Both the position numbers and the translations under genes were made by a program. From positions 986,906 to 1,050,905 of the forward strand of contig CACVBU010001138.1 of assembly GCA_902728285.1 (NCBI GenBank): a stretch of 64,000 bases of DNA, read 5' to 3'. Under the pieces are notes generated by a model that had not been told where the DNA came from, made no database searches, and was given only the letters and a program-made list of their open reading frames with translations. Source of the stretch: Clytia hemisphaerica (lineage: Eukaryota > Cnidaria > Hydrozoa > Leptothecata > Clytiidae). Positions 1 to 11,204 of this stretch are shown here, in pieces. Each line of letters starts with the position of its first letter. Position 1 is the stretch's first letter.

Positions 1-603
1 TAGTCTATTCCTATTTTACGTGTGCACTATTTTTCGAAGAACTGATATGATCACTGATATGCCATCTCTCTGTTCAACCCCTTTGGTTCCCCTCGGGAGG
101 ACTGTTTGTGTTTAAATGAAGTTGAACTACCGTTAGGGCTACAGCGCTAAAATATGAGAAACCTACATCCTCGGGGTTTACTGCATTCTCGGGGTCAGGT
201 GCTGTAAATGATTTTTTAGCGCAACTGCATTTTTGAAAATTGAAACATTTTTTTATATAATTTATTGTATGTTAGTTTTCTCAGCCATTTTCTTTTTCGT
301 TTTTTTTCCCGTCCAGACGGCTGCACGAACTTTAGGTGTCGAACCGGATTCTGGGCCTACTTTTTGAAAAATTTGTGTTTTTTGATACTTGTCGTTTGTC
401 TCGTTCTTCTCTGTCGTTTAACCCTTTTTTGTTTCTTTGTATTTGTGTGAGAGTTTTTGATTATTTTATTATGTTTGTTAGTTTGTTTGGACTGCGGGTC
501 GGTTCAGGGTTATGGAATCTTGGGGAGGCTGAGTGTTTGAAGGCCCTAAAACATGTTTAAAGCTGCTGCACCTGTCGCAAGTATATCTAATGTACAAAAA
601 ACC
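1..603. other. No gene recognised
   Basis: AT-rich sequence with short chance ORFs only. I see no splice-bounded coding exon, tRNA or inverted repeat here. Confidence 0.5.
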
Positions 604-612
604 TTTAATTTC

Positions 613-2006
613 GGGTTGGTGTAATTTAAGATGCACGATCTAACGATTCGCGATGCGCGATCCATGCATAAAATATGCTGATTATTCCTAATAATTATCA
701 TAAAACTTGAATTATATAACATAATTCTAAAACAATGGCATAATCTTTTCTCACTTTTGTTTACCACAGTAAATTTATCCAAAAAGAAATAAGTAAGACA
801 GTTAGTCACACTAGGAAATTTAGCTTTCAGAAAAAACAACATCAGTCATCTACAGGATGTATTTCAACAACAAGGATGAGAGTTACCTGAATCAAGTTCA
901 AGATCCCAAGACAATCAATTAAAACTTGACAACTTGAAAACTTAAAATGAGATAAAATGACCGATTGCGAACGTGCAGCAGCCAAATATCAACCAACCAA
1001 ATTTTGTCATTCAATTCCCAAGACAGCACTTCGATTTTTAAGACATTGTTTATACCCTAAAGTAAAAATAATTCCGCACATGTAAATGGGTCATTGTTTG
1101 AGGTCCGGCAAAATTTCCGGGAAATAGCCTATCCGGCAGTGCGCGGATCTAGGTGGGTTCCGTCTCCCCCGTAGATCTTTTTCTTGGGAAGTTGATCTTC
1201 AAATTAGTTTTCAAGGTTGGCTTGGCTCAATTTTTTTCATCTATGGCTCAAATTTTGGGCAATTTCTCAAAGTTTTTGAAAATGTTAATTTCATTAAAAA
1301 GCGCCGGGTTATTTTTTCATGAATCCCTTTAGAAGTTTTGCGGCACATTTTTTTGCTTGAGAGTCAAGTAAACGATATAGCGCTTTCGCAGCATTAATCT
1401 TTGATAAGCATTTTGGCGGGATGCTAGTGTGACTAACTGTAAGAGCAATGGAACTACGAATAATTACGACCGTAAAATTATGAAAAAAATTACATAATCT
1501 TACAATAGAAAGAAAGTGAAAGTAATAAACAATGCACAAGAAATATTTTTCCTCTCAGTTTTAACAATCATTAATCGAATATGTAAGAATTTCTATCTTA
1601 AAGCAAATAGAAGAATATATTGTAGAACAATATGTTTTGCGGACTGTAATGTACGAATCAAAAAACGGGTGCTCTATTATGAAAAAGAATTTTCTTCCAG
1701 TAAACAATTCCCCTAGATTGATTCAAATTATGAAAAAGAGAGAGAGTACAGAAGGTAAATGCACGTGGCTTTCACTTTCTTTTAATCTATGAAAACGCAC
1801 TAAAAGCTTTTTTAAATATAATTTGTATAATCTTACATAAATGATGTTTTTAAAAATAATTGAGCTTCAGCGAATGAAAGTTTGTAAATGGCCTAAATTT
1901 TTTATCCTGATTAGCATAATTACGCATGAATTAACATATTTTATGCACGGATCGCGAATCGTGCATCGTAAATCGTTAGATCGTGCATCTTAAATTACAC
2001 CAACCC
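613..2006. mobile_element. Mutator-like non-autonomous DNA transposon, copy 1
   Basis: The ends are inverted repeats beginning GGGTTGGTGTAATTTAAG. The first 36 bp at 613-648 match the reverse complement of 1971-2006 exactly, and the similarity then fades over about 100 bp. The element is flanked by a perfect 9-bp direct repeat TTTAATTTC (604-612 and 2007-2015). A 9-bp target duplication with long inverted repeats fits the Mutator (MULE) superfamily. No transposase is present. A 66-codon ORF at 1516-1716 also occurs in the sister copy at 48139-48894, but the copies differ mostly by amino-acid-changing substitutions, so it is probably not coding. The copy is longer than its sister because another element sits at 798-1440. 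Confidence 0.88.
798..1440. mobile_element. Nested TIR transposon inside the Mutator-like element
   Basis: The termini are a perfect 17-bp inverted repeat: ACAGTTAGTCACACTAG at 798-814 and its complement at 1424-1440. AAG is duplicated on both sides (795-797 and 1441-1443). The sister element at 48139-48894 reads straight through this point (in copy-1 orientation AAGTAAGAGCAATGG), so it preserves the empty site and fixes the boundaries. The insert is 643 bp with no convincing ORF. A 3-bp duplication is compatible with CACTA/EnSpm or PIF/Harbinger; the termini do not begin CACTR, so I leave the superfamily open. Confidence 0.85.
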
Positions 2007-2237
2007 TTTAATTTCTAGAGATTTGAAAATTTACTTTTTATTATCGAGGCTAGCCAATTTTGACACAATCAACTACGGTCCCAAGCTTAAATTTCAAGGG
2101 TTTCTTACTGATCAGATAATTTTTCTAGATTGTTTACTCTACTGTAGACATACATTATACTTCCAAGGCTTATGTGTTCTATGAAGCATAAAATAATATG
2201 TTTTTTAGATATTGGTTAACACAACAATTTTAAATTA

Positions 2238-2471
2238 ATGGTGTATTGTATCTCAAACAAACATCATATTCATAAATCTTGCAGTAATTTCATTAAAAAT
2301 GACCCAGTTAAAAGTATATGGTGTTGTAATCAATGCTATAATTTTCCTTTTTCTGATCTTTGTGTCGATGATTTAATAACCGAATCAGTAACATGTTTTA
2401 AAAATCCTAAGCGTAAACTCAAAATTGACATAACTGATAGATTAACAATATTCAAGTTGAGTCAATTTTAA
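2238..2471 (+). pseudogene. Non-LTR retrotransposon fragment with PHD-like finger
   Basis: A 77-residue open segment contains a partial cysteine/histidine cluster (HxxC about residues 12-15, CCxxC near residue 30) followed by an FPFS motif. The same order, zinc-finger cysteines then FPF, occurs in the retrotransposon ORF2 at 11871. This suggests the N-terminal PHD-like finger of a CR1/jockey-type ORF whose remainder is lost. No endonuclease or reverse transcriptase follows. The assignment rests on this short similarity. Confidence 0.4.
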
Positions 2472-2503
2472 GTACTCTTCCAAACACTGATGATATTGCC
2501 CCT

Positions 2504-4453
2504 TTAATCTTGTGAGCGAATATGGATAGGAAGCTGGTCTAACAAGCGATTGTCCCATCCAATAAAATTTTTACCACATTTTCTACAACTAACTTTCTCA
2601 GTCCCAAGATAATACCAATCTTTGATGTCAAGGACAATTCGAAGTCTTTTGTAGATGCCACTTGGTCTTAATTCCTCATTTGGACAATTGGGACACCTAA
2701 ATTGATATTTGTGTTTATGTTTTGGAACCCATAAACAAAATCGACGGCGAAAGTAATCACTAGGTATCGGTTTTTCATTTTTACCATGGGGGTTTGGTTT
2801 TGGTGGTTCATGCCATATTTTATAGGCTCTACAAGTTGTCCAGCGGGTGTAAATAAAGTTTCATTAACCCATTCAATATCTGCTTTATTTAGGTATTCAA
2901 GCCACGTAGTCGGCATTCTAAGCTCCAGCTAAAATTAGGATGTGTATATATATGCTTGGTGTATCTCTGAACTATATATACTTATATGGAGCAAAAAGGA
3001 ATACCAAACTTTAAAATTTTTTAAATATTATGAACCAAATTTGAAGAAAGTTAAGAGATTTATACCTCGGCTGCTGTCGCAATTGATGAGATTGTAGAGT
3101 TTTTGCCTGTTTTCGCTTCAGTTGAACATCCACTGTTGTGTGATATTTCTTTAATCTGATAAAAAAATGAACTGTTGTACAATATCATTAGCAATATATA
3201 CATCATCAAATATATACTTATTATTTGTACAGAAAAACTGAGCTAGAACTAATATTATATAAAACAAACAAACAAACAAACCTTAGATTTCAGTACAATT
3301 GGTTTTGTTGAGACAGTTCTACATTCAGATTTCGACGTTGAAGAAGAAGAGGTAGTAGTATGCTGGAAAATAAAATTGGAGAAAAAACTTTAAGTTATGG
3401 AAAACTGAAAATGTAAGCAGTCGGAAGAAATGCTTTTGATTTTGCTTAAAAAATTGTAACTATGCGACAATAAAAATTTTGAAGTCCTTACCGTGCTTTC
3501 TGTCACTTAAGTTACGTGGAGTTTGAGGTTTTCGTAAAACAGGAATAGCCGATGGTGCTGAAGAGCGTTTGTACAGTGAAGGTGTAGAAAGCTAAAAAAG
3601 TAACAGGGGTAAAAGGTTAAGGAACAAACTTTAAACAAAAATAGCACTCTAGAAAGAATAATCTTAAACGTAATTCTGAAATATCTTTTAATCTACTGTA
3701 TATACTACTAAAATGAAATTTATATACCTGCAAGTTTTTCTCGTTTGGATTGTTTTTTGGTGACAGGGATTGAATATTCCTTGGAATATAGCGTGGAATA
3801 CTTGTCTTGTGCGTTGATGGCTGAGGACGTTTAAAATGAGAATAGAGCGTTACTGTAAAATAACTACTTACTGCAATAATACATATTCTGAGTGATGAAA
3901 CCTTCAAATTACCTGTGAACCAGAACTCCAGTTTGACACTCCTTATGACTAGAATTGAGAACATCTTACTATGAACTCATAACAAAAATACACAGTACCA
4001 TCCTATATATAACAAAGAAGAAATCAGCAATAAATTCAATTTGAAAATTGCCAATGGGAAAAAAATATCATCAAAGTCTCATCGATATCTTTGTTTGCAT
4101 TCCAGCGTGTGAAAATATCCTTGACGACAAAAGTTTGAATTAACACTGCTTGGTGATATTGGTGTACTTGTTGATACTTTTGGTACATTCTGGCTTGGTT
4201 TGTTTAGCTTTGGTATCAGTACTGGAATATTTTGTTTTTTCTTTTTATGGTAGCCGCACTTGCAAATGATTGGTTTTCCATCGACACCAATTTTCTGAGA
4301 TCTGTTATGCGCCGGGCAATTTTTAACACCAAAGTACTCCTCTTGTCGTCTTTTGTTACTTGTGTGTCGGCCAGTTGAAAAATGGAAAGTTCCATCTGCA
4401 AAGTTTTGCAAGCGTTGCTTCCAGTCCTTCTCACTTAAACCCTCCTTTGGCAT
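2504..4453 (-). pseudogene. DUF6729-like zinc-ribbon gene, multi-exon, disrupted
   Basis: Leftward gene. Likely exons are 4453 to about 4110 (start ATG; Lys-rich, CKCG motif), 3820-3728, 3591-3492, 3362-3282, 3155-3066 and 2928-2504, most with AG/GT borders. The middle exons encode Ser/Thr/Pro-rich linker. The last exon begins with a WLEYLNKADIEWV segment and ends with a zinc-ribbon-like block: YFRRRFCLWVP, CPNCPNEELRPSG, then CRKCG and FIGWD, stop at 2504. That pattern matches the DUF6729 family, which is known mostly from transposon-associated eukaryotic proteins. Two breaks are visible. The frame must shift by one base near 2825-2835 to join the two parts of the last exon. The 3492-3591 exon is 100 bp long, which puts the following exon out of phase. 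The exon 1 donor was not resolved. It lies head-to-head with the EnSpm transposase. Either a recent pseudogene or assembly errors. Confidence 0.55.
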
Positions 4454-5396
4454 TGTTAATTTCTATCTTTATCATTCTAAACATAAAGAAAACCATATAC
4501 CCTTTCACAATGATTCACTTGACTTATGTGAGGTAAAGGAATTAATTTGCCTTATACAGATCCAATTTGATAAATAATTGATATTGAACGACCTCTCTCA
4601 GTCAGTTTGCGTTTCAGTTTACAATCATATCAAATGAGGGCAATTCAATTTCAATCTTACATACATAATAAACTTTTAGCAAATTATTACCTAGTCTGAG
4701 AGACAATCAAGGCACCTATCCCTGTCATATTTATCAGTTGAAAATTAAGAAATTGAAACTAATATCTATCTAGTTTACAAACTGAGTGTAAAATAAAAGC
4801 TGACTGGACATAACTTCGCCAAAAATCAAGCAAATTACATGAAATGTGAACCAAATGATAACAAAACAAACCAGCAACAAATAAGATAAAAACCAGTTCA
4901 AATTTTGCATAAAAAATGGCTTTAAATTCCAGAAATTTTACTGAATTTAAGAAAAAAATTCAGTCAGACTTCTGAACTGCCTTCGCTTCAGCCAGCCATC
5001 TTTGTTGTTATTTTTTTCGGAAAAAATCGGCCAATCAAATTCAAGGAAATTTCGGAACGAATTAACCAATCAAAACACAGTATTCAGACATTTCGGAACG
5101 CGTCATTGTCTATTTCAGAACATTTCAGAAAAATGCTTTGTTCAAATCGGAACGGGAACAATAGAAGAACAATAGATCAGTTCCGAATAGTTCCGAATAG
5201 TTATGGGACTCATGGGGGAAAGACTGAGCTAGCCAGGCTTGTACACGACGCCAATATGCCAAGGCATAGTTTTGAGGCGAGGAGCGGATCGTGTATACGG
5301 AACAACGTGCCGGTTTTGAGCAATTCTAAATGAGCAATCTTATCCATGTTGAATTCATTTGGAAATGAATTTTCATCGATTGAGTTTGCCAAAGCA

Positions 5397-5468
5397 GGGC
5401 TCAACTGAGAATTGAACTCGGTACCTCTCGCACCTAAAGCGAGAATCATACCACTAGACCATTGAGCC
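5397..5468 (-). tRNA. tRNA-Pro-like sequence with anticodon TAG
   Basis: The reverse complement folds as a 72-nt tRNA. The acceptor stem GGCTCAA/TTGAGCC is perfect, the anticodon stem CTCGC/GCGAG is perfect, and the T stem has one C-A mismatch. Internal A-box and B-box (GTTCAATTC) promoters are present. The body and discriminator C resemble eukaryotic tRNA-Pro, but the loop TTTAGGT gives anticodon TAG (Leu) in place of TGG. No run of four T follows the 3' end, so it may be a pseudogene or a tRNA-derived SINE head. Confidence 0.6.
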
Positions 5469-5716
5469 ATGAAATCGTACTATTGGCGTCAGTAGATACA
5501 CGGATACCTTGCCAGGAATTATTGAATTAGAAGTCAAAGAATGTATGATTTTTGAAGATGAAGTTTACGACCACATTGATGAAGTAAAATCCAAAAAAAC
5601 AAGTACAAAAGTGTTTTTTGTAAATCATTTTCTAAATAATTTTTAATTTAATTAATTTGCAATGAGTTCACTCTTGTTTTCAACTTTTATAAAGAACTCC
5701 ATCATTTTTATTCCAG

Positions 5717-8700
5717 AGATTGATTGTGAATTTGGTAGTGATTATAACAATTTCGAATTTGGTTCCGAATCTGATCTTAACGATACAGTATTTAGTGGTT
5801 ATGAATCCAATATCTCGACTGAAGAAGAAGAAGATGACGATCTATTCGGAAACATGGAAGACGATTACGATTCAGATGACGAAGAACTGTATCCAAACTG
5901 CCGAATCAATCGAAAGTCATTTGCACTTCTTCTAAAAATTTGGGGTGTCAAGCATGGAATAGCAGATAAAGCAATGAATGACCTTTTGTCAGAAGTGAGA
6001 TCTTACTCATAGGATTTTTCACTTATCATCTCATTTTGATTTGTTCATGTATTATGATCTTCATAACCGTGGCGTATCACTTTTTTGTATAAAAACCAGT
6101 TTAACCATAGTTTAACGTTTTTAAAATATATTCTTAATTTGCTTTTGTCAGGACACACTTTAGACTTCAGGATATACATATCTAAAATGTACGGAGCCCT
6201 ATTAAAAAAAGGTTTTTTTCCGGCCAGAAATGCTGGAAATATGCCAGAAAAACTGTTTTTATCAAGATTTTGTCCTAAATTTTCTCTGTTTTTTTTTCAA
6301 AAAGAGGCGTATTAGCATTGCCCAAAACATGGCCCTGTCTCATTTTGAGAAAAAAAATTGCCGGCATATGATAATGCTAGAAGTAGCCGTTTTCGTAAAT
6401 TTTTGATGACTATTTGTTTATTTTATCAGTCCCAATTGCTAACGTGTCAAGTATATCATATTTCCAGTTCATAATTTAAGTTCACCTAGTAACTGTCAAA
6501 TACTCAGGGATCATCTAAGTTCTGCTGAAAAGCTATCAACGAAAATTAAAGTAATTAAACATCGTATTTAGATATTTCACCATGTGTTACCATTTGGAAA
6601 CGGTTGTCCAACATCGTCTTATCGATTGAATAAGAAAACTTCTTGAGTATAAACATAATTCGACAGATTACAATCTATGCAGCAATTGTCATTGTCCGAT
6701 ACAGCAAAACAAATGCTCTTATGTGAATTGTCCATCGCACGAGGATACTGTTAATATTCTTCACTTCACAATATTCGACATCAAAACACAGCTGATTAAA
6801 ATCATTCAAGGTAGGCACTTTGTGCAAAGAAATTAGCCTCAGGAACAACTCTTCCAGAAAAATAACTCTTTATGTGCTTACCCTTAGATGGATCCCCTGT
6901 TTTGACTTGTTGAATTTTGGTTTGAAATTCTCACTACTTGTGATATGTGTATTGACTCAGTATTTTACACAAAGTAGCCAATTATTGTAGAACCTCTTGT
7001 CTGGTTTATTTGAAATTTTACCAGCAAGCTTTATTTAGCAATGTTTGAATAATTTTAGATGGTGGAAATTTTAAGTTATTCAAGGAAAGTTTTAGCCAAT
7101 GTTTTAAAGGTTTTTCGGTCTTATTTTATTGAAGCAGAACCCAAAATCGTGGTTAGTCAAATTTATTTTATTGTTTTTTTTTTTGTTTTCAGGGTATTAT
7201 GATGACATCATTACGTTCATGCAAAACAGAACAGAAGGCCTTTATGAGAACATTTGGGATGGAGAGGTTTACAACAGTCACGATGACCACAATCGTATTA
7301 CGATGGTCTGGCATATTTATGGAGCTCCTACAATCAAATCAGAATCTTTGAATGTTTGGCTTATCACTGCATTCGTTGTCGGGTTACCTATACACAAGCG
7401 TTTTAGTGTGCGAAACATTTTATTTTGTGGCATTTGGTATGGCGAACAGAAGCCAAATTTTGACCTGTTTCAGCTTCAATTTGTTCGGGAGGTAAAACAA
7501 CTACGTGACATTGGTTTTGCTGTAAGCATACTTGATGAAGACAAATTTTTTTTTCTTGAAATTCAAGCAAGTTTAGCAGATTTACCTGCAAGAGCTGCAT
7601 CATTGAGCTTAAAACAGTTTAATGGAAAGTTTGGATGCCCGGTCTGCTATCATCCTGGATGCACCAAAGAAGGAAATCATCTAGTTCGGTTTTATCGTTT
7701 CCAAGAAAATCCTTTCCCTTTGAGAACAATGGAAGAAAGCATGTCGTTTGCTGAGCGGGCTGAGGAGAAGGGAAATGCATTTTTTGGTTGGAAGGGAAAG
7801 TCTGTAGTGCTAGATATCACTGAAATACCGTATAAAGTCCCTTTTGATTATATGCACTTGATCCTAGAGGGGGAATTAAAACGAAAACTTTCAAAATTTC
7901 TTTTCCCACCGAACGGACTCCTCGATCAAGATGACTTGGATGAAATTAACGGTATCCTAAAACAAATTCACTACCCTCACGATTTCTCTAAGAAAATCAC
8001 CTCTTTGAACAGCAAGGTAGTAAAATTGGCAAAGGCCGGCGATCTCCAGCTTCTTCTTTTGCACGTTTTGTTACCGACTCTTAAAGATCGTATTCCAGAC
8101 GACTCTTTCTGTCATTTGGGGTTACTCGTTACCAGCCTTCAACTCCTAAGCCAAGACAGCGCTCGTGAGGAGGACATCAAGCTTGCCGAAAAGATGTTGA
8201 TTGAATATCACCGCAATGATCAAATGCTTCATGGAGACGAATCTGAAACATTTACCAATCATGCTCTAATCCACATCGCTGACCAGAGGAGAAAACATGG
8301 CTGCCTGTTAGTCTTGATTTCGAACTTCGTCTTCGAAGGCTTCATTGCAACCCTTTTAAGGCAATATCATGGTTCTAGAGGCATTGTTCCTCAAATGATA
8401 AAAAATATTGGCTATTTAAAAAACATCGATGCCATGCGCAAGTCCATTTCTCAAGAATCTACAAGGGAGCTGGCTTCAGATATCATTAAAAAGCGTTATC
8501 CAAGCCGAACGAACATTGACAATAACACTTTAATGTTTGGTACTATATCTGATACACAACCAATCGAAGCTGTTCAGCTTCCTAATCGATTTTTTAATGG
8601 TGGAGTCCGCTTTTCTCAACGCCTTTGGTACAAAGGTAACACATATCATAGCTTAAGCTATAAGTTGAAGCGAAATTCAAACAGCTATTCCGTTGCATAT

Positions 8701-8925
8701 CGTAAGTTCGATAATACCTCTGGCTATGGTCACGTGCTATTTTATATCCACTGCTCTGGTGGATGCTACATAGTGATAAAGGAGATGAAACAATATGGAT
8801 CAAATTTGTATTCATTGGAACATTATTCTGGTTGTTTCGGTCCTAGAACAGATGAGTTTATACTAAACGGGTATCTTGGGAGAGCTTTTGTTCAAGTTTG
8901 CAATGTTTTGACCTTTGAATGTTGA
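5717..8925 (+). CDS. CMC/EnSpm (CACTA-like) transposase gene
   Basis: Predicted exons: 5717-5994 (acidic N-terminus, then an FALLLKIWGVKHGI segment typical of animal EnSpm transposases), an exon ending at 6810 (CxxCHC and C-x4-C zinc-binding residues, then FDIKTQLIKIIQ), and 7193-8925 (about 577 residues). The 6810/7193 junction (CAAG|GTAGGC, TTTCAG|GGTATT) joins in frame. The large exon holds the Transposase_21-type core: FxxRNILFCGIWYGEQKPN, DLPARA, LKQFNGKFGCPVC, YMHL, and a C-terminal FNGGVRFSQ region. The Asp usually found in the DGxP motif is Tyr (IYGAPTIKS). TGA at 6627 interrupts the reading frame of the middle exon. The large exon is otherwise fully open, so decay is recent or partial. 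It would act on its own element's ends in the nucleus. Confidence 0.75.
6185..6410. repeat. Dispersed repeat fragment (also at 54.5-54.8 kb)
   Basis: Lies in an intron of the EnSpm gene. It shares phrases such as CGGAAATATG, AAAAACTGTTTTT, GTATTAACAATGCCC-like and AACATGGCC with 54540-54780. A diverged copy with no coding capacity. Confidence 0.5.
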
Positions 8926-9092
8926 ATAAGAATACACCTATCACCTTGTAAATTCATTACCAGTCCTCCATAAGGTGACCGCGACGCTAAGGCGTATTGG
9001 AATGAATCGTCTGGTTTTTTATGAACTTACGTATCGTAATTTAAGCAAACAAACTCAGGAGTAGATTAACTGGCATTAAAATGTAAAATCAC

Positions 9093-9242
9093 CTCAGAAT
9101 CTTTGTCTTTGAGAACATTTTCTGTTATCTCCTCCCACAAATCTGTTATGTCATTTGAAATTAGTTTTCTGTCTAGCCTTCCAAGGCATTGCGTAAAAAC
9201 ATCGATGGGGTGAAAGACTTGGAGATTTGAGTCAAGAATCAG
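9093..9242 (-). other. Candidate internal exon, unknown protein
   Basis: 150 bp open on the minus strand, bounded by TTTTTAG acceptor (9243-9244) and GAG|GTGATT donor (9092-9091). It encodes about 50 residues including FHPIDVFTQCLGRLDRK and DLWEEITENVL. It may be a third exon of the leftward gene at 9645-10260, but that gene reaches a stop first unless a frameshift is assumed. Not recognised. Confidence 0.35.
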
Positions 9243-9310
9243 CTAAAAAAGTTACTGTTCTAAAGTATTCAATTATGTTACATAGAAAAATACATCAGCT
9301 TGGCTATGTA

Positions 9311-9400
9311 GTACTCTCGGGTACCTAATAGACAGGGGGCTGGGAGGGAAAAATCTCAAAACTTAATAAGCGGAGAGGGGTGTAATTAAAACGTCCCAGG
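9311..9400. repeat. Degenerate copy of the TACTCTTGTCTCCCG element end
   Basis: The stretch TACTCTCGGGTACCTAATAG, a G-run and AATAAGCGG resembles the left end of the element at 20327-21215. Only one end is visible. Confidence 0.4.
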
Positions 9401-9644
9401 TGGAAAGAAGTGGAGAAGGAGGCAAATACAAAGGCAATAGCAGGTACTTTTAAAAATGAGAAGAGAAGGGTACTCTAGGTATCAAATTTTGGTATGAACT
9501 ACATTTTAGCTGTATACTGTAGATTTACATAATCGCCTCATAATCTTATTATCTTATTATAGGGAGAGTTTGAAAACTGAAACCTTTTCAAGGAAAGAGA
9601 CAATAATACCTGGAAAGAAGTTAATATGTTGGCTGATAAAGTTG

Positions 9645-10260
9645 TTAACAGGCGGGACTGACACCAAGTTTCTTTTTTACTTCTTTGGACATATCTGCGA
9701 TATGCAATTGGACGATTTGGTTCAACCTTTGACCATTCTTACAGCACCATGCTAATAAGAAACCCTGAAATAAAAAAGAACATACAATACACTGGTCTGA
9801 AATAAAGCAGTCAGTATGTTACTATACCTGAAAATTTTCTGAACAAGACACTTTCTTAATCTGTCCTCTGTCATAATTTTGCAATTTTCTTTTCAAACCA
9901 AATAAATTTTGATGAATTTGTAATTCGAACCTTATTCTCTTTTGCTACTTCCATGAGCTGAACATCAATCGTAAACTTCTCCTCTTCGGTCATAACGGAC
10001 CGAACGAAATTGTTTGAAGTGATACGAGATTCCAATCTAAATGAAAATAAAGCTTGTATAATCTTTGGAATGACACGATGCAATCTTAGATTTTTGACCC
10101 CCTCCAATTTTGAAAGTTTTGATTTTACACTTGTTAAATTAAAATGTTTTTTTTTTGAGCTAATAGAATTCATGATAATAGACCTATTCATAAAGTATGT
10201 CAAGACATCACTCGCCTCTTTTTCAAACAATGACTGTGGCGAGTATGTCTCTTGAGACAT
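9645..10260 (-). CDS. Unrecognised two-exon gene, convergent with transposase
   Basis: ATG at 10260-10258. Exon 1 is 10260-9931 (110 codons; donor AAG|GTTCGA). Exon 2 starts at 9764 after TTTCAG and reads GFLLAWCCKNGQRLNQ, then a Lys-rich segment, to TAA at 9645-9647, giving about 149 residues. It is basic and probably helical (motifs LFEKEASDVLTYFMN and EGVKNLRLHRVIPKIIQALF). A one-base shift near 9647 would extend exon 2 to a good donor CCAG|GTATTA at 9609. No family recognised. Its tail-to-tail position beside the EnSpm transposase suggests an accessory gene of the same element, but no shared terminal repeats were found. Confidence 0.45.
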
Positions 10261-10626
10261 TAAATGATTTGTTCGTGAATAGAAAGTAGTTTTAATGAAC
10301 TCCGCTGGGTGTTAATCATCATGACAATGACGGCAAGTGATGTTCGTGGCGGAACATTCTAATTCCACCCCCGCCAACTTCAGTTTTGAGATTTTTTCGC
10401 TCCTGCTTGTCTATTAACCTGAAGAACTTTCAGTACCTTTCCAATGGTTCTACATCATTGCTAGTTTTCAAAATTCTTTAGAGATGAAATTGTGGAGTTT
10501 TCTTACTCAAGTGAAAAATGGAAAAATCGTAGACATGCATAATAATTAATTATTTCGGTGTTGAGAAATTGAGAAGAAGTTAATTGTTCGGTGAAAAGAA
10601 AAGAGTTGCTTGTTTGAACCAGGCTA

Positions 10627-10770
10627 GATCGGTCTTTGTTTAGAGAAAAGATTTAGAAACATGGCTCAGCTAAGATCGGCCTAGATTGGCCGAGATCGGT
10701 CAACATCGGCCAGGAACTGTCCAGACGGGTCAATATCGACCAAAAGTTCGGCTTTTTAAGGATCGGCCCA
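10627..10770. repeat. Degenerate GATCGGCC-type repeats
   Basis: GATCGG, ATCGGCC and TTGGCC motifs recur in direct and inverted forms. Imperfect, with no clear period. Confidence 0.4.
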
Positions 10771-11204
10771 TTTTCAATGTGCTTCAAATCGCTTGGAGGG
10801 ACACATATTCCTTTTTAACGATTTGCATTAAAAGTTCTTCTGAAAAGAAATTTGCAATCTTGAAAAATAGATTTCATTCCAATATCTCTCAAACACTTCA
10901 AAATCTTCTAAAGAACTAGCAACAAAAGAATTTATCTTATTTTCTACAGAAATTGTGTGATATGCTGGTTTGGTTACACGATTGCGTCTCCTAACTTTTA
11001 TTTACTGCAATCTGATCATTATTCAACTTTTCACAGTTCCATTCGATGCATTTTGACTAAAAGATAATAAAAAATATATAAAATTTGAATAGTTTACAGC
11101 AGATTTACGAAGGCCACCAAGAGTTTCCTTCTGTCAAAATCTTTTACTTTAAAGGGATTCCTGCATAGAAAATTATACTTAATCCATGCATACTTTTTTT
11201 TTTA

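Noticed and set aside
1516..1716. 66-codon ORF shared by both Mutator-like copies as a possible gene
   Set aside because: Differences between the copies are mostly amino-acid-changing, there is no family match, and it sits inside a non-autonomous element.
5210..5470. 86-codon minus-strand ORF starting MAQWSSGMILALGARG
   Set aside because: It is a read-through of the tRNA-like sequence; this peptide pattern arises from translating tRNA-Pro-derived DNA.
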